64,000 nt of DNA from Botryotinia globosa. Its lineage: Eukaryota > Ascomycota > Leotiomycetes > Helotiales > Sclerotiniaceae. The translations under genes were made by a program, and so were the position numbers. This document shows, piece by piece, positions 1 through 13,000 of this stretch; within the stretch, counting starts at the first letter, position 1; each line of letters starts with the position of its first letter. The notes under the pieces are model-generated. The model was not told the origin of the DNA. It did not search any database and saw nothing but the letters and a program-made list of their open reading frames with translations. The stretch lies in assembly GCA_014898425.1 (NCBI GenBank), contig RCSZ01000013.1, positions 558,001 to 622,000 of the forward strand. The letters run 5' to 3'.

Positions 1-2312
1 ATAAAATGCTTTAAAACTTTTCTTTCTTTTTAATTTTATATATATTATATCTAATTTATTTTATATTATAAAATATAAAACTATATTTCAAATATATCAA
101 TAATTTTTATTTATATTAAACCTTTCAATTCCTAAATTTCAATATTTTTATTTTAAAAAATAAAATAAAAAAATCCTTGAATAAAACAATAATGATAAAA
201 TTATTTTTATTCCCAAAAAACTCGAAATAATTTATTTTATTAAAAAAAAAGAAAATTATATTTCTTTTTATATTATTAATAAAAAGCTTATTATTATATT
301 AATTATTATAATTGAAAATAAAATACAATTTATTTTAAAATAACTCAAAGTTTGATTTAATAAAAGATTTTTTTTAAAAAAAATATATTATTATAAAATT
401 TATTAAAACTCAAATAATAATATATTATATCTATAATTTTATAAAAATAATTAATAATTCTCTAATTTAGTTTTATATAAAACTATTATTATTTATATCA
501 TTTCTTTTTTTATATATAAAATCAAAATATAATTCAATAATAAAACAAAATTACTTTATATTCAATATATTATTTACAATTTTACCATCTTCTTCCAAAT
601 AAATTACCATATTAATTTATTAAAATAAATATTTACTTTAATATTTAAAAATATATTTCCAATTTGAAATTTCTTTTTAATAATTTTTTTTTTAGAAATA
701 CAAATATTCTATCTATTAATATAATATTAAATAAAATCAAATTTTATTTCACTATATATCCAATTAATAAATATTTTTTACTCTATAATTCATTAAATTA
801 CACCCCTTTTTATTATCAAAAATAAAAATATTAATTAATAACAAAAATCTAAAACCAAAATTTAATATCTAAAAACAATCTTTTCTAATATTATATATTT
901 TATATTATAATCTTTACATTTTTTTTTAGCATATCAAATAAATCTAATAAAGAATATTAATAAGAAAATAACAATTATTAATTTTAAGAAATAATAATCT
1001 TATCTTCCTTTTAATAAGATTTCAATCTTTTTAAATAATTTTAAATAAATTATTAATAAAGAAAAGTTTATTAAATATAAATATATAATATATTAAAATA
1101 AAAAGTAAATTATTATTAATTCGAATTTAATTAATAATATCTCATATATTTTCAATTTTAAAGTAATCGAAATCTATATAGATTTCAAATATATTTTAAA
1201 AATCCTTTTATTTAATAAATAATATCTATAATTTTATATTAATAATATTTTCATAATCTAATATTTATATAATAAAATATATAATTCCTTTTAATAGATT
1301 TTTTATATTTATTAAAATATGATATAAATCTTTAATATTAAGGTTTACTGATTCTCTAAATATATAGATATTAAAAGAAATAAATTTATTAATAAATTTA
1401 TTAATTTTAAAATCTACAAATCTATTTAGAATCTAAAATTTATTTCAATATCTATTATTAATAAAATAAAAATTATTATTAAAAAACTTTAAAATTAAAT
1501 GAAATAACTTTAATAATAATAAATTTTTTTTTTTAGATATTTATAATAAATAGAATCTTATTTATACAATTAAATTTCCTTTGAAATTAGATTTATTAAA
1601 AAAGATATTATATTATATATACAAAATACAAAGATTTCATATAATATTATAGAAAGTTTTAGTATTAAAATATCAATTTAAAATATTTCTATGATTATCA
1701 AAAGATTTTGAAATATCTAATATTATATTATAAATCATTAACTCAATTCAGAAAATAATTCAAATAATCATTTTTACTCCCATTCTTATTAATAATAAAA
1801 GGTTTTAATTATCTTTCATTTTTAATATTATAATTATTAATATTAATTAAATTTTTCGAAATTATTTGATTTTATATTAATATTTGTTCTTATTGAGGAT
1901 ATTCAATCACCTTTTTTTTTCTTTTTATTTTTTTTTTCTTTTTTTTTCTTTTTTTTTCTTTTTTTCAATTAAACTCTATTTTTCCTTTATTTAATTTAAA
2001 TAATGATTAAGAAATATAAGAGAAATTTCATTTAATACTAATATATTTTATAAATATATACTCTTATAATACTATATTCATTTATTTCTAAAAAATTATA
2101 TTTAATTTTTTAAAATTTTGAAATATCATTAGCCCTATTTTAATTGATAAAAAAAATTATTCAAATAAATCCTAATCTTTATATATATAAATTGCTTTTT
2201 GAAATATTAAATAAATCTATAGTTTAATATATCTCTATATTCTTCAGGAGGTTCCCAGGGTTAGTTTTAAGCTAGCTCAATGAATGTTAATAAATACTAT
2301 TACTACTATTAT
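1..2312 (+). mobile_element. LINE copy Z, 3' part (cut by window start)
   Basis: This is the 3' third of a Tad-like non-LTR retrotransposon, coding strand plus, whose 5' part lies outside the window. Near 96-107 the RT active-site region reads Y-I-N-N, a mutated YxDD, followed by FYLY. The 3' UTR carries the family's long polypyrimidine tract at about 1,910-1,965 and ends in an imperfect TAC/TAT triplet tail at about 2,294-2,312. The reverse complement of the whole segment matches 2,328-4,640, which belongs to LINE copy A. Family identity comes from copies D and B, where the endonuclease and RT motifs read more clearly. The copy is RIP-decayed and non-functional. Confidence 0.8.
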
Positions 2313-2327
2313 AATAAATCTAATAAA
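2313..2327. repeat. Target site duplication of LINE A (left copy)
   Basis: AATAAATCTAATAAA here matches AACAAATCCAATAAA at 8,424-8,438. The two differences are both CpA to TpA, which is the RIP signature. A 15-bp duplication fits target-primed reverse transcription. It lies directly against the 3' tail of copy Z, so copy A inserted at the 3' junction of Z. Confidence 0.85.
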
Positions 2328-5300
2328 TAGTAGTAGTAATAGTAATAGTATTTATTAACATCCATTAAGTCGATTTAAGATTAACCCTGGGAATCTTTTG
2401 AAGTATATAAGAATATATTAACCTATAAATTTATCTAATATTTTAAAAAACAATTTATATATATAAAAATTAGGATTTATTTAAATAATTCCTTTTTTAT
2501 TAATTAAAATGAAATTAATAATATTTTTAGAATTTTAAAAAACCAGATATAATTCTTTAAAAACAAACAAATATAAACTATAAGAATATATATTTACAAA
2601 ATATATAAGTATTAAGTTGTATTTCTATTATATCCTTTAATTATTATTTAAATTAAATAAAAGAAAAGTAGGGTTCGATTAAAAAAAAAAAAGAAAAAAA
2701 AAGAAAAAGAAAAAAAAGTAATCAGATATTTTTAATAGAAATAGATATTAATATAAAATTGGGTGATTTTAAAGAATTTGGTTAATATTAATGATTGTAA
2801 TATTAAAAACGAAAAATAACTAAAACCTTTTGTTATTAATAAGAATAAAAATAAAAATGATTATTTAAATTATTTCCCAAATTGAATTAATAATTTCTAC
2901 TATAATATTTAATATTTAGGAATTTTTTAATAACTATAAAAATATTCTGAATTAATATTTTAATATTAGAATTTTTTATAATATTATATAAAATCCCTAT
3001 ATTTTATATATATAATTAAGATATAATGTAATATCTTTCTTAATAAATTTAATTTTAAAAAAAGTTTAATTATATAAATAAGATTCTATTTATTATAAAT
3101 ATCTAAAAAAATAAATTATTATTTCTTTTATTAAAATTACTTTATTCAATTATAAAGCTTTTTGATAATAATCTCTACTCTATTAATAATAGATATTAAA
3201 ACAAATTTTAAATTCCAAATAAATTTACAAACCTTAAAATTAATAAACTTATTAATAGTTTTATTCCCTTTAATATCTATATATCTAAAAAATCAATAAA
3301 TTTTAATATCAAAAATTTATATAGCGTTTTAATAAATATAAAAAGTTTATTAAAAGAAATTAAATATATTATTATATAAATATTAAATTATTAAAATACT
3401 ATTAATATAAAACTATAAATATTATTTATTAAATAAAAAGATTCTTAAAATATATTTGAGGTTTATATAAATCTCAATTGCTTTTAAATCGAAAATATAT
3501 AAAATATTATTAATCGAATTTAAATTAATAATAATTTGCTCTTTATTCTAATATATTATATATTTATATTTAATAAACCTTTTTTTATTAATAATTTATT
3601 CAAAGCTATTTAAAAAGATTAAGATTTTATTAAAAAAAAAATAAGATTATTATTTTTTGAAATTAATAATTATTATTTTTTTATTAATATTTTTTATCAA
3701 GTTTATTTAATATTTTAAAAAGAAATATAAAAATTGTAATATAAAATATATAATATTAAAAAGAATTATCCCTAAATATTGAATTTTGATTTTAGATTTC
3801 TATTATTAATTAATACTCCTATTTTTAATAATAAATGAAAATATAATCTAATAAATTATAAAATAAGAAATATTTATTAATTAAATATATATAATAAAAC
3901 AAAACTTAATTTTATTTAATATTATATTAACAAATAAAATATCTATATTTTTAAAAAGAATAACTATCAAAATAATTTTCTAAATTAAAAGTATATCTCT
4001 AAATATTAAAACAAATATTTATTTCAATAAATCAATATATCAATTTATTCGAGAAAAGATAATAAAATTGCAAATAATATATTAAATATAAAATAGTTTT
4101 ATTTTATTATTAAATTATATTTTAGTTTTTTATATAAAAAAGAGAATAATATAAATAATAATAGCTTTATATAAAACTAAAACTAAAGAGTTATTAATTA
4201 TTTTTATAAAACTATAGATATAATATATTATTATTCAAGTTTTAATAGTTTTTATAATTATATATTTTTTAAAAAAAAGTTTTCTATTAAATCAAATTCT
4301 AAATTATTTTAAAATAAATTATACTTCATTTTTAATTATAATAATCAATATAATAATAATCTTTTTATTAATAATATAAAAAAAAATATAATCCTTTTTC
4401 TTTTTAATAAAATAAATTATTTTGAATTTTTTGAAAATAAAAATAATTTTATTATTATTATTTTATTTAAGGATTTTCTTTATATCATTTATTAAAATAA
4501 AGATATTAATATTTAGAGATTAGAAAGTTTAATATAAACAAAGATTATTAATATATTCGAAATATAACTTTATATCTTATAATATAAATTCAATTAAATA
4601 TAATATATATAATATTAAGGAAAAAAAGAAGCTTTATAATATTCTATATATAATTCTATAATTAAATATAATCGAATTCTTTAAATAAATTTGAATATAT
4701 TAATTAATAAAAAAAGAATCAATTAATTTTAAAAAAACTAAAGGCTAATTTTATTTAATTATTCTTTTTAATAATCTTTATTTTAAAAATATATTGAAAA
4801 TACTTTGAATATTTATAATAATTATAATGACTTTTAATCTTTAGGAAAAAACAATTTCTATATTATATATAAAATAGATAATCAGATTTATAACAATTCT
4901 TTTAAAAAAAGCTTTTTTATATTATAAATTAAGGATATTATTAATTAGTATAATTTATATTAAATAATAAATTATAATTCTTTTTAAGTTTTTTGAAATA
5001 TAAGAAATAAATACAATTGATTATTAAAAGTAGATAAAGAATTTATTCTTTTTATTAATTTTAAATAATATAATTATTTCAATAAGCTTTTAGATTTATA
5101 AAATGAAATTAAATATTAGATATTAATTATAAAGTTTGTATAGAATATTATCAATTATTAATTAATAAATCTTAAATATTTATATTATAATATAATCAAT
5201 ATCTAAAAAGATATTAAAAATCCTAATAATATTATATTCAATTTTTTTTATTAAAATAGATTAGAATTATTCTAAAATATTCGATCTATTTCAATTTTCA

Positions 5301-8300
5301 AAAGAATTATATTTGAAATTATTAAAGACATTGAAATAATTAAGAATCTTTTTATATAAAGTTTCAACCTTTTTTATAATATTTTCAATAAGATTTTTAT
5401 TAATAAATAATAAAAACAACTTCAAATTAAATCTTAATTTATATTAATTAATAATTCTATAGAACTTCTTATTATCTTTGATTTTATTTATAATATTCTT
5501 TTAATAATTATATTTTATTTATTAAATTATTTTATAAAAAATTCAAATTATTTAAAGAATATTTTTATTTAAAATATTATATTTATAAAAATAATTTTAA
5601 TATATCTTTTTATATTTAGAGATTTATTATAATATAGTTTTATTATCTTTTCTATTAAATTTATCAATTATATAAATAGTAATATTTATTATTATTATAA
5701 AGTTTATTATATATATTTCAATTACAATTTTATTTATAAAAAAAAGGAGATTAGAAAAACAGATTATATCGATATATATTATATCAAAAAGTTTTTTCAA
5801 TTTTATTTCTAAGATTCTATAATAATATTATTCTAATAAAATTATATTTTATCCTAAAATAATAATGATTTATATTTTGTAATTTAAACCATTATATATA
5901 TCTTATCTAACAATAATCCTAATAAAAAAAATATTTAAAAAAATAAGATTAATAATATAATCAACTTTATATATAAATTCACTAAAAATATTAATAAAGT
6001 TTATACTACTATCATTAAATTAATATATTAAATTCAAGCTCTTATATTTAAATTATATTTTTAATTCGAATATATAATATTAAATATTAAAATCACCCTT
6101 TATCAAATATTAAAATAATAGAATTAAATAGAATATATAATTAATTGTTTTATTATTACTTAATTGATAATATAAATTAAATATAATATTTCTATTTATA
6201 TTGATTTAGAGAAAATCTTTATTATATATAAAATAATATTATTATATATATAAATCAATATTTTTATATATATATATTATAATCTAAAAGCGATTTAGTT
6301 TTTTAGAATTTTTAAAATCTTAAAAGTTTATTAAAATATAATAATTATAATTCGAATAGTTTTGAATTTATATATTAATAATTATTCAAAATTCTTGAAT
6401 ATATATAATATTGATTTATTAAATATCAAAAATTATAAAAATTATTATATATACAAAAATGTTTTTATTGATATTAGTTTAATAGATTTGAAGATTATAT
6501 TATTGAGTTTATTAATTACAAATTTCATTATAAAGTTTATTATATTATATTAATATTAATAGAATATTTTTTTAGAATTAAATATATTAAATTTATTAAA
6601 GCTTTATATATAATGAGAAATATCCTTATCCTTTTTTTTATTTGTTTTTAAATATAACCTAAGAATTTTTATTCAAAGGAAAATAGATATTTGAATTATA
6701 ATTACAAAAACTTATATCTAAATTACAATTGTAAAAGCTTGTATCTAATCCCAAATTGGAATTTAATTAATAACAGAAATAGATTTAGTTTATTCATATT
6801 AAACAATAATAATATTGTATTTATATTTATTAATAAACTCTATAATTATAATTATAAAAGCATTAGGTATCTTTGTTTTAAGGATTTTAGCAAATATATT
6901 AATCATTTTGTATTAAATTTTCTTTATTTTCTAAATAATTTTAAATTTATTTTTAATAAAGAATACTATAATATTATTCTTATATTAAAAAGCAATAAAG
7001 TATTTATTATATTCAATCTTAAATAGATTATAATAATTAATATATTTAAATAATATTATATAATTAATACCTACTAATCTCTTATATATATTTATTCAAT
7101 AATTATAATAAATACAAAAAGGGAATCGATTATATTTAAAGGAAAAATAGTATTTTTAATAATCTAAATTATATCGAATTATAATATATTTCTTTTTAAT
7201 TAATCTAAAAAAACTATTAATATTGAAAAAAATGAAAAAACAGATTATTTCAATAAATAAAATAATTCAAATAATTCTATTAAAATATTCATTAATTCTA
7301 TAACTAAAGGATTTAATAGTAATTGAATACTTTTTTATTTTTATAAAGATTTTACTAAAAACAAGAGTTTTATTTATTATAATTATCCTATTATTTAGAT
7401 TTATAAAAAGAATAGGAGTTTCTATAACTATATAATTATATCAAATTTTTAGAATAATTAGAAATATAGTATTTAATATTTGTAATACCTTTTATTGATT
7501 ATATTCATTATAAAACAAATTACAAATATCACTAATTATAAAAATAATAATCTAATTTATAATTATAAATAAAATTATTGAAATATTAATTAAAAAAAAA
7601 TCTTCAATAATTTTTATGAAATATTACTGAAAAACAAAAATAGAAAATCAATTGAATAAAATCGAAGGCTTATATTTAACAAATATTCTTCAATTCTAAT
7701 ATTAAATATAATTCAAAATAAAATTTCTTTCTAATATAAAACTATAAAAAGTTTTCTTAGATTATACATTTCTAAACTTGAAAAATATATTGTTTTTAAT
7801 ATTATTTATATTATCAAGTTTAATTATTTCTATAAAGATCTTAGAATTAATAATAAATATAATATAAATAAAAGATTGAATGTAAATATTGAAAAATACA
7901 AAGAGAATAATAGTATTAATAAAAACAATAATAGTTATAAAATTAATTATAAAGCTAATAAGTTTTTTTATAAAATTTATATTAAATATATTTATATAAA
8001 ATGCTATAAAAATATTGAGTAATATTATAAAATCTATAACAATTATATATTTGCTTTTTATATTATATTTAAAAACATCAAATTGTTTTTTAATAATATC
8101 TAATATATTCGAAATAATATTTTGATTATAATAATCAATTTCGAAAAAAGAAGATATTTAAATATTTATTTTATTTCTTTTTCTTTTAATTATATAAGAT
8201 TAATTAAAATTGAATAAAGATTATAGATTCAATAAATATATAAATCTAAGATTTAATAATTACAAAAAACAATCCAATATTATAAACTCAATACCCAACA

Positions 8301-8423
8301 ATATTGCTATAAAAACAATTATTGAATTAAATAAATCTTTTTATAAAGAATATAAAGAGTTAATCCTATATAATAAAATCGGAAATACAAAGATACCTCG
8401 ATTTTGGAATGTTATATCGATCT
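2328..8423 (-). mobile_element. Full-length Tad-like LINE, copy A
   Basis: This is a 6.1-kb non-LTR retrotransposon lying on the minus strand. Its 5' end is at 8,423 (reads AGATCGATATAACATTCC) and its 3' end at 2,328 (triplet tail). Copies B and C share both termini, so this is a full-length unit, and it is flanked by a 15-bp target duplication. Reading 5' to 3', the order is a probable ORF1 region (about 8,200-6,600), an APE-type endonuclease (about 6,540-5,930), RT (about 5,000-4,400), and a 3' UTR with a polypyrimidine tract (plus-strand purines at 2,678-2,718). Coding frames are destroyed by RIP. Plus-strand open frames inside it, at 6,362, 6,691 and 8,210, are antisense. Confidence 0.85.
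3900..6560 (-). pseudogene. LINE A ORF2 relic (endonuclease-RT)
   Basis: By alignment to copies D and B this is the endonuclease/reverse transcriptase ORF. The endonuclease start corresponds to the segment that reads INVNKS-like in copy B, at about 6,530-6,400 here. The RT motif A region, KAFD in copy D and NAFD in copy B, is degraded to SIFN at about 4,783-4,826. The YxDD box reads Y-I-N-N at 4,544-4,555. Spacing between motif A and YxDD is about 80 codons, normal for LINE RTs. Frame stops are frequent and mostly TAA or TAG where Gln is expected. The boundaries given are approximate. Confidence 0.65.
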
Positions 8424-8660
8424 AACAAATCCAATAAACATGATTCTATTAATACTATTAATTCTAAATGTAATTTCAAGCTCTTATAAATCTTTTTGAA
8501 ATTCCCTTATAATATTCTCCCTAATTTTCTTCTTTGAATCTTTGAATTTTAATGATTGTTTTCATAATTCGTTTCTGGATCCCTTTCCCATCATGTTTTT
8601 TTTTGAAAAAATTCTTATTCCCTTTATTTTAAAACCTCAGATTGCTTATTTCTATTATTA
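8424..8660. other. Non-repeat spacer
   Basis: This sequence follows LINE A and begins with the right copy of its target duplication (8,424-8,438). It is less AT-extreme than the elements, with stretches such as GGATCCCTTTCCCATC near 8,577. I see no second copy in the window and no coding frame. It is probably the original locus into which the neighbouring elements inserted. Confidence 0.5.
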
Positions 8661-9476
8661 AGTCGACCACCCTACTTTCGGGCCACCCCTGTTTCGGGCC
8701 ACCCTTTTACACCAAAAATCACTTTTTTAATCTATTAATATCTCTATCAATATTGAATATAATTTGATAAAAATTTAAAATTATATAATTCGAATTGTTT
8801 CAAATCTATTTTGGGATTTTTAGATTTTTAGGATTTTTCTAGATCGATTTCTAAAGCTTCGAAATATCGATTTTTAATTATATACAAATTACATACAAAT
8901 TTAAAATTCTATAAAATTTATAATAACTTTGAAGGAAAAATAGTTAAAAATAAATTATAAAATTTTATTATAAATTTATACGATATTCAATTTGAAAGAT
9001 CTTGAAAAAATAAAAAATTTCTTATAAATAAATATTTAAAAAAATACTTTCAAAATTATAGGGATTATTTATATTATTTTTAATTCACTATATATTATAT
9101 CTCTATATTTATTCATTTTTTTGAAAAAAAAATTGAATTTCTATATAGATTCAGATTTAAATTTTTCAAAAAGATATATAATTTTCTTTTAATTATTATT
9201 GTTAAAAAGTTATTGAAGATTTTATAAAATTTTAAATTTATATGTGATTTATATGTAAATTGAAAATCGATATTTTGAAGCTCTAAAAATCGATCCAAAA
9301 AAATCCTAAAATTCTAAAAATTCTAATATAAGTTTAAAATAGCTTAAATTATATAGATATAAATTTTTATTAAATTATATTTAATATTGATAGAGATATT
9401 GATAGATCAAAAAAGTGATTTTTGGTGTAAAAGGGTGGCCCAAAAAAGGGGTGGCCCGAAAGTAGGGTGGTCGACT
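8661..9476. mobile_element. Fold-back MITE with TA duplication, copy 1
   Basis: The element has inverted arms of roughly 300 bp. It starts AGTCGACCACCCTACTTTCG and ends with the reverse complement, flanked by TA on both sides (8,659-8,660 and 9,477-9,478). The TA duplication points to the Tc1/mariner group, inferred only, since no transposase is present. The centre of about 200 bp is not palindromic. The outermost 50 bp keep their GC content, including GGGCCACCCC repeated in tandem, while the arms are RIP-mutated. A second copy in opposite orientation lies at 36,171-36,984. The short minus-strand open frame at 9,113-9,298 is not conserved and is not a gene. Confidence 0.85.
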
Positions 9477-9814
9477 TATAATCTAGAGCTTTCAAACTAA
9501 TCAGAAATGTTTATTCAACATCTAAATGACTTGGAAACTTTCATTCCATTTTGCAATTCAATTCTCGAATCAATTGTCATTTTAATAAACCTCAATTCTT
9601 CGATAAAACAATCATATTATTAGAAATCTTTCAATTTAAACAACAATTCTATTTTTATTTTTATGATTCTTAATTTTGATTTTTTCATCGATTCATTGAT
9701 TTAATTCAGTTTCGCATTTGAAAATTGTATATAGGGTATCTGTGTTTTTTTACCAATCAGTTTCTGGTTGTAAAATGTGTTTTAACATATGAATATTGAA
9801 GTTGATATTCAATC
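9477..9814. other. Non-repeat spacer up to Copia element
   Basis: This continues the 8,424-8,660 sequence across the MITE. It ends in CAATC (9,810-9,814), the target duplication of the Copia element. A segment at about 9,741-9,787, including ACCAATCAGTTTCTGG, is closely similar to 45,583-45,630. No coding frame is visible. Confidence 0.5.
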
Positions 9815-10033
9815 TGTGTGAACAAAGGGAATTCACTTCAAAGGAATAACTCTAATATAAAGGCAATTGTATTAAAAGAATTAAGCAAATAGAAAAGGAC
9901 TGGCTCTTTCAATAATATCTATATAAGACTTACTACTTTCCCACTTAATTAACTCTTTAAATAGAATACAATTAAATATATAAAACCTATATTAAATAAA
10001 TACTATATTTTCTATATCCTTCTCAAACTAATA
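9815..10033 (+). repeat. 5' LTR of Copia 1
   Basis: It starts TGTGTGAAC and ends TCAAACTAATA, a mutated form of the 3' LTR end TCGAACCAACA. The sequence immediately downstream, ATTAATAATATTACA, corresponds to ATTAGTAATATCACA after the LTR of the second copy. It also resembles the sequence after the LTR at 60,046, so it probably marks the primer-binding region. Confidence 0.85.
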
Positions 10034-13000
10034 CTAATTAATAATATTACAAATTATTGAACTAATTATTTGAAACCCCTTTTTATTCTTACTTTTGATC
10101 TTTATTATTAATATTATATTCAATACTAATTTGAAATAAATTGATAAGTAATTTAATTAATTTATATTTAAAGCTAGCAAAGTCTATAATAAGACTATCA
10201 ATATTAATTTATTATAGAATGTTAATTATAATCTTTATAGAAATATTAATAGTACTCTTTCTCATCCTCTTTTCAAAAAGGAAAATATTTATAAAAGCTT
10301 TTTTTGATTAAAAAAAAGAATTTAGAAGATATAAAGTTTAAAGGGGAATCTTAGGATTATTTCTTTTGAAAGAATCTTTTTATAATCAAATAATTCTATA
10401 AAGATGTTATATTTCAGTTTATAATTGAGTATTATATTAATAATTACTTTTAATATAGAATTGCTATATTTCTGAGAACGCAAATTATTGATATATGTTT
10501 TTGAAAAAAATTCTATTTAATTTCAAAGATATTCAATAATTCTTAATCAAGAATACTAATAAAGTGATATTATATAATCTTGGAAAACTTTTATAATATT
10601 ATGAGATATATATTAACTTGACTTTAAATATTAAAAATATTTTTATAAAAATACTTTTATATAAGAAATATTATAAGTGAATTATACAATAATTTAAAGA
10701 ATATTAAATTAATGAAATATAATTATTTAAATCTGTGAAATAAGTTAATCTTAAATCAAATTATATTTTATTGAATCTTTTATTGAATCTCAGATTAATG
10801 ATAGAGATAATTATATATTTTATTGAAATTTAGTAAAGTTATAAAGAATTTAGATACTTATAGAGGATAAGCTAATAATAATAGTAATAATTTGAATAAT
10901 TCTAATAATAAAAATAATTGAAATAATGATAAAAATAGAAATAATGATAATAGTAGTAAAGATAATAAAAATGATAATAATTCTAATTAATTCAATTATA
11001 GAAATAATTATAATATCAATTAATATAATTAAAGCTATTACTTTATCAATCTTTTATAAATTTATAGGGATAATAACAAATATAAAAATATTGATAATTC
11101 TTTTAATCTAAACATTTTTATATTCAAGGAATATTATTGTAGAGTATTGATATCATTTGAGATAATAATGATAGTCTTTCTAATTATATTTTTAGGTATA
11201 GTTAGAGAATATTATTAAAGAAATCTAAATTGATTTTTTAATACATTTTAAGGATTATATATTATAATAATTAACAATTTTGAAAGATTTGAATATTAAT
11301 AGAATAAATTTCTTAAATAAACCAAATTTTTTTTAAAGAATCTATATTAAGAGTAATTCTAATATAAAATTTTAAAAGATATTTAATATAATAATTATAG
11401 ATTTATATTTCCTTTAGTATATAATTCCTTTGATTATACATAATTTCTAATCATATTATATTAAGATTTTATTTATATATAATAATACTCTAGAATATTA
11501 TTCTATAATTAGTAAATTACTCTGATGCTATTAAAACCTTAACAAATTACTCTCATACCACTAAAATTGATATCTTTTTACTTTCATATTATTTAGATTC
11601 TAATCAAAAGAAATTAGATTCTATAATAAATTTAATTTATAGATATATAGATTTTATAATTTTAAATATAATATTTGATAAACAAATACTATTATAGATT
11701 CTATACTTTTATTATAAATTCTATATTTTTTATTATTCTTTCTTTTTCCTCTTCTCTCTTCTAAAAAGAATAGAAAATATATTAGAAACTAAAAATAAAG
11801 AATAGAACATCTAGAATCTATTAATAGAATTATAGAATTTATAGTAATAGAATCTATAATAGAATTATAAAATCTACAATAATAGAATTTATAGAATCTA
11901 TATATTCGAGATTAAAATCTATTATAAAATCTAGTTTTTTTTTGATTAGAATCTAAATAATATAAAAATAAAAAGATATCAATTTTAATAGTATGAGAGT
12001 AATTTATGAGACTTTTAGTGGCATTAGAGTAACTTACTGTTCTATAATATATAATTTTTATTTAAATATTTCGAGTTTCATTAATTAAATTAAATAAACT
12101 ATTGATTTTATCAAAAGATATTTTTAAAATAAAATATATTAGTTAAGATATTTCTTATAGATTGATATTTTTATAATAATAAATTTTCAAACATTTCTTT
12201 TTAAAAAATTTATAATGAATATATTAATAAATAACCTTTCTTCATATTATTTAATAAGAATAAAAATACTTATTATTTCCTTGATTATGAAAAAAGGGTT
12301 ATAGATATTACAAATATATTTTTAAAAAAAGATTTATTTAAAACAAATTACTATATTAAATATAGCAAATTTAATAATAAAAGTTTTATAAAATAATATA
12401 ATGAATTTCTAATTGATATTAGATGAAAAATTAATTAAGAAGAGAATAGTGATAATAACAATTATTTTATTAACTAATACTTTATCAATATAAACAGTTC
12501 TAAAGAGATTTTCAGGATATTCTTTATATTAATAAATATTTATATTAATAATAATTTATTAATAATAATTTATTAATAATAACTAATCTTAATAATATTA
12601 TAAATACTTATATATTAATAGCTAAGGCATTTATTATAAATAATAAATAATATAATAATAATAAATTTCTTAATATTATAATTAATATAAATATAGTTCA
12701 AAGATTGATTATTAAACATAAGTAATATTTAATAAAAGAAAAGATTGAGGATATTGAATATAATGAAAGTATTACTAATCAGAGAATAGTTTAATTTGTA
12801 TTAGAATAATATCTTTTATTAATTCATTTCATAAAAAGCTTTTATTTAAAGATATAAAATAAAATATAATAAAAATTAATATTTTATTTTTACTTTATTG
12901 GAGAAATATAAATAAATTCAAATTCAAATATGATAATTTTGAAAATATTATTATTATATAAAAAAGCATTCATTTTATATATTAAAAATTTAATTACATA

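Larger units (their letters stand above)
1..4640. repeat. Large palindrome (two LINEs tail to tail)
   Basis: The left arm (1 to about 2,312) is the reverse complement of the right arm (2,328 to about 4,640), with scattered transition differences. The arms are the 3' ends of two copies of one LINE family that face each other across a 15-bp spacer. The spacer is the target duplication of copy A. The palindrome probably extends beyond the window on the left, because copy A continues to 8,423. Confidence 0.85.

Noticed and set aside
6362..7026. Two plus-strand open frames in LINE A
   Set aside because: They are antisense to the endonuclease and ORF1 side of the LINE. The coding strand is set by the endonuclease and RT motifs in copies D and B.
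9113..9298. Minus-strand open frame in the fold-back MITE
   Set aside because: It lies across the centre and arm of a non-coding palindrome, has no transposase motif, and is not kept in the second copy.
10926..11111. Ile-rich open frame in Copia 1
   Set aside because: It is an off-frame reading of the AAT-rich codons that encode Asn in the gag frame. The frame at 56,057-56,353 is the same case.
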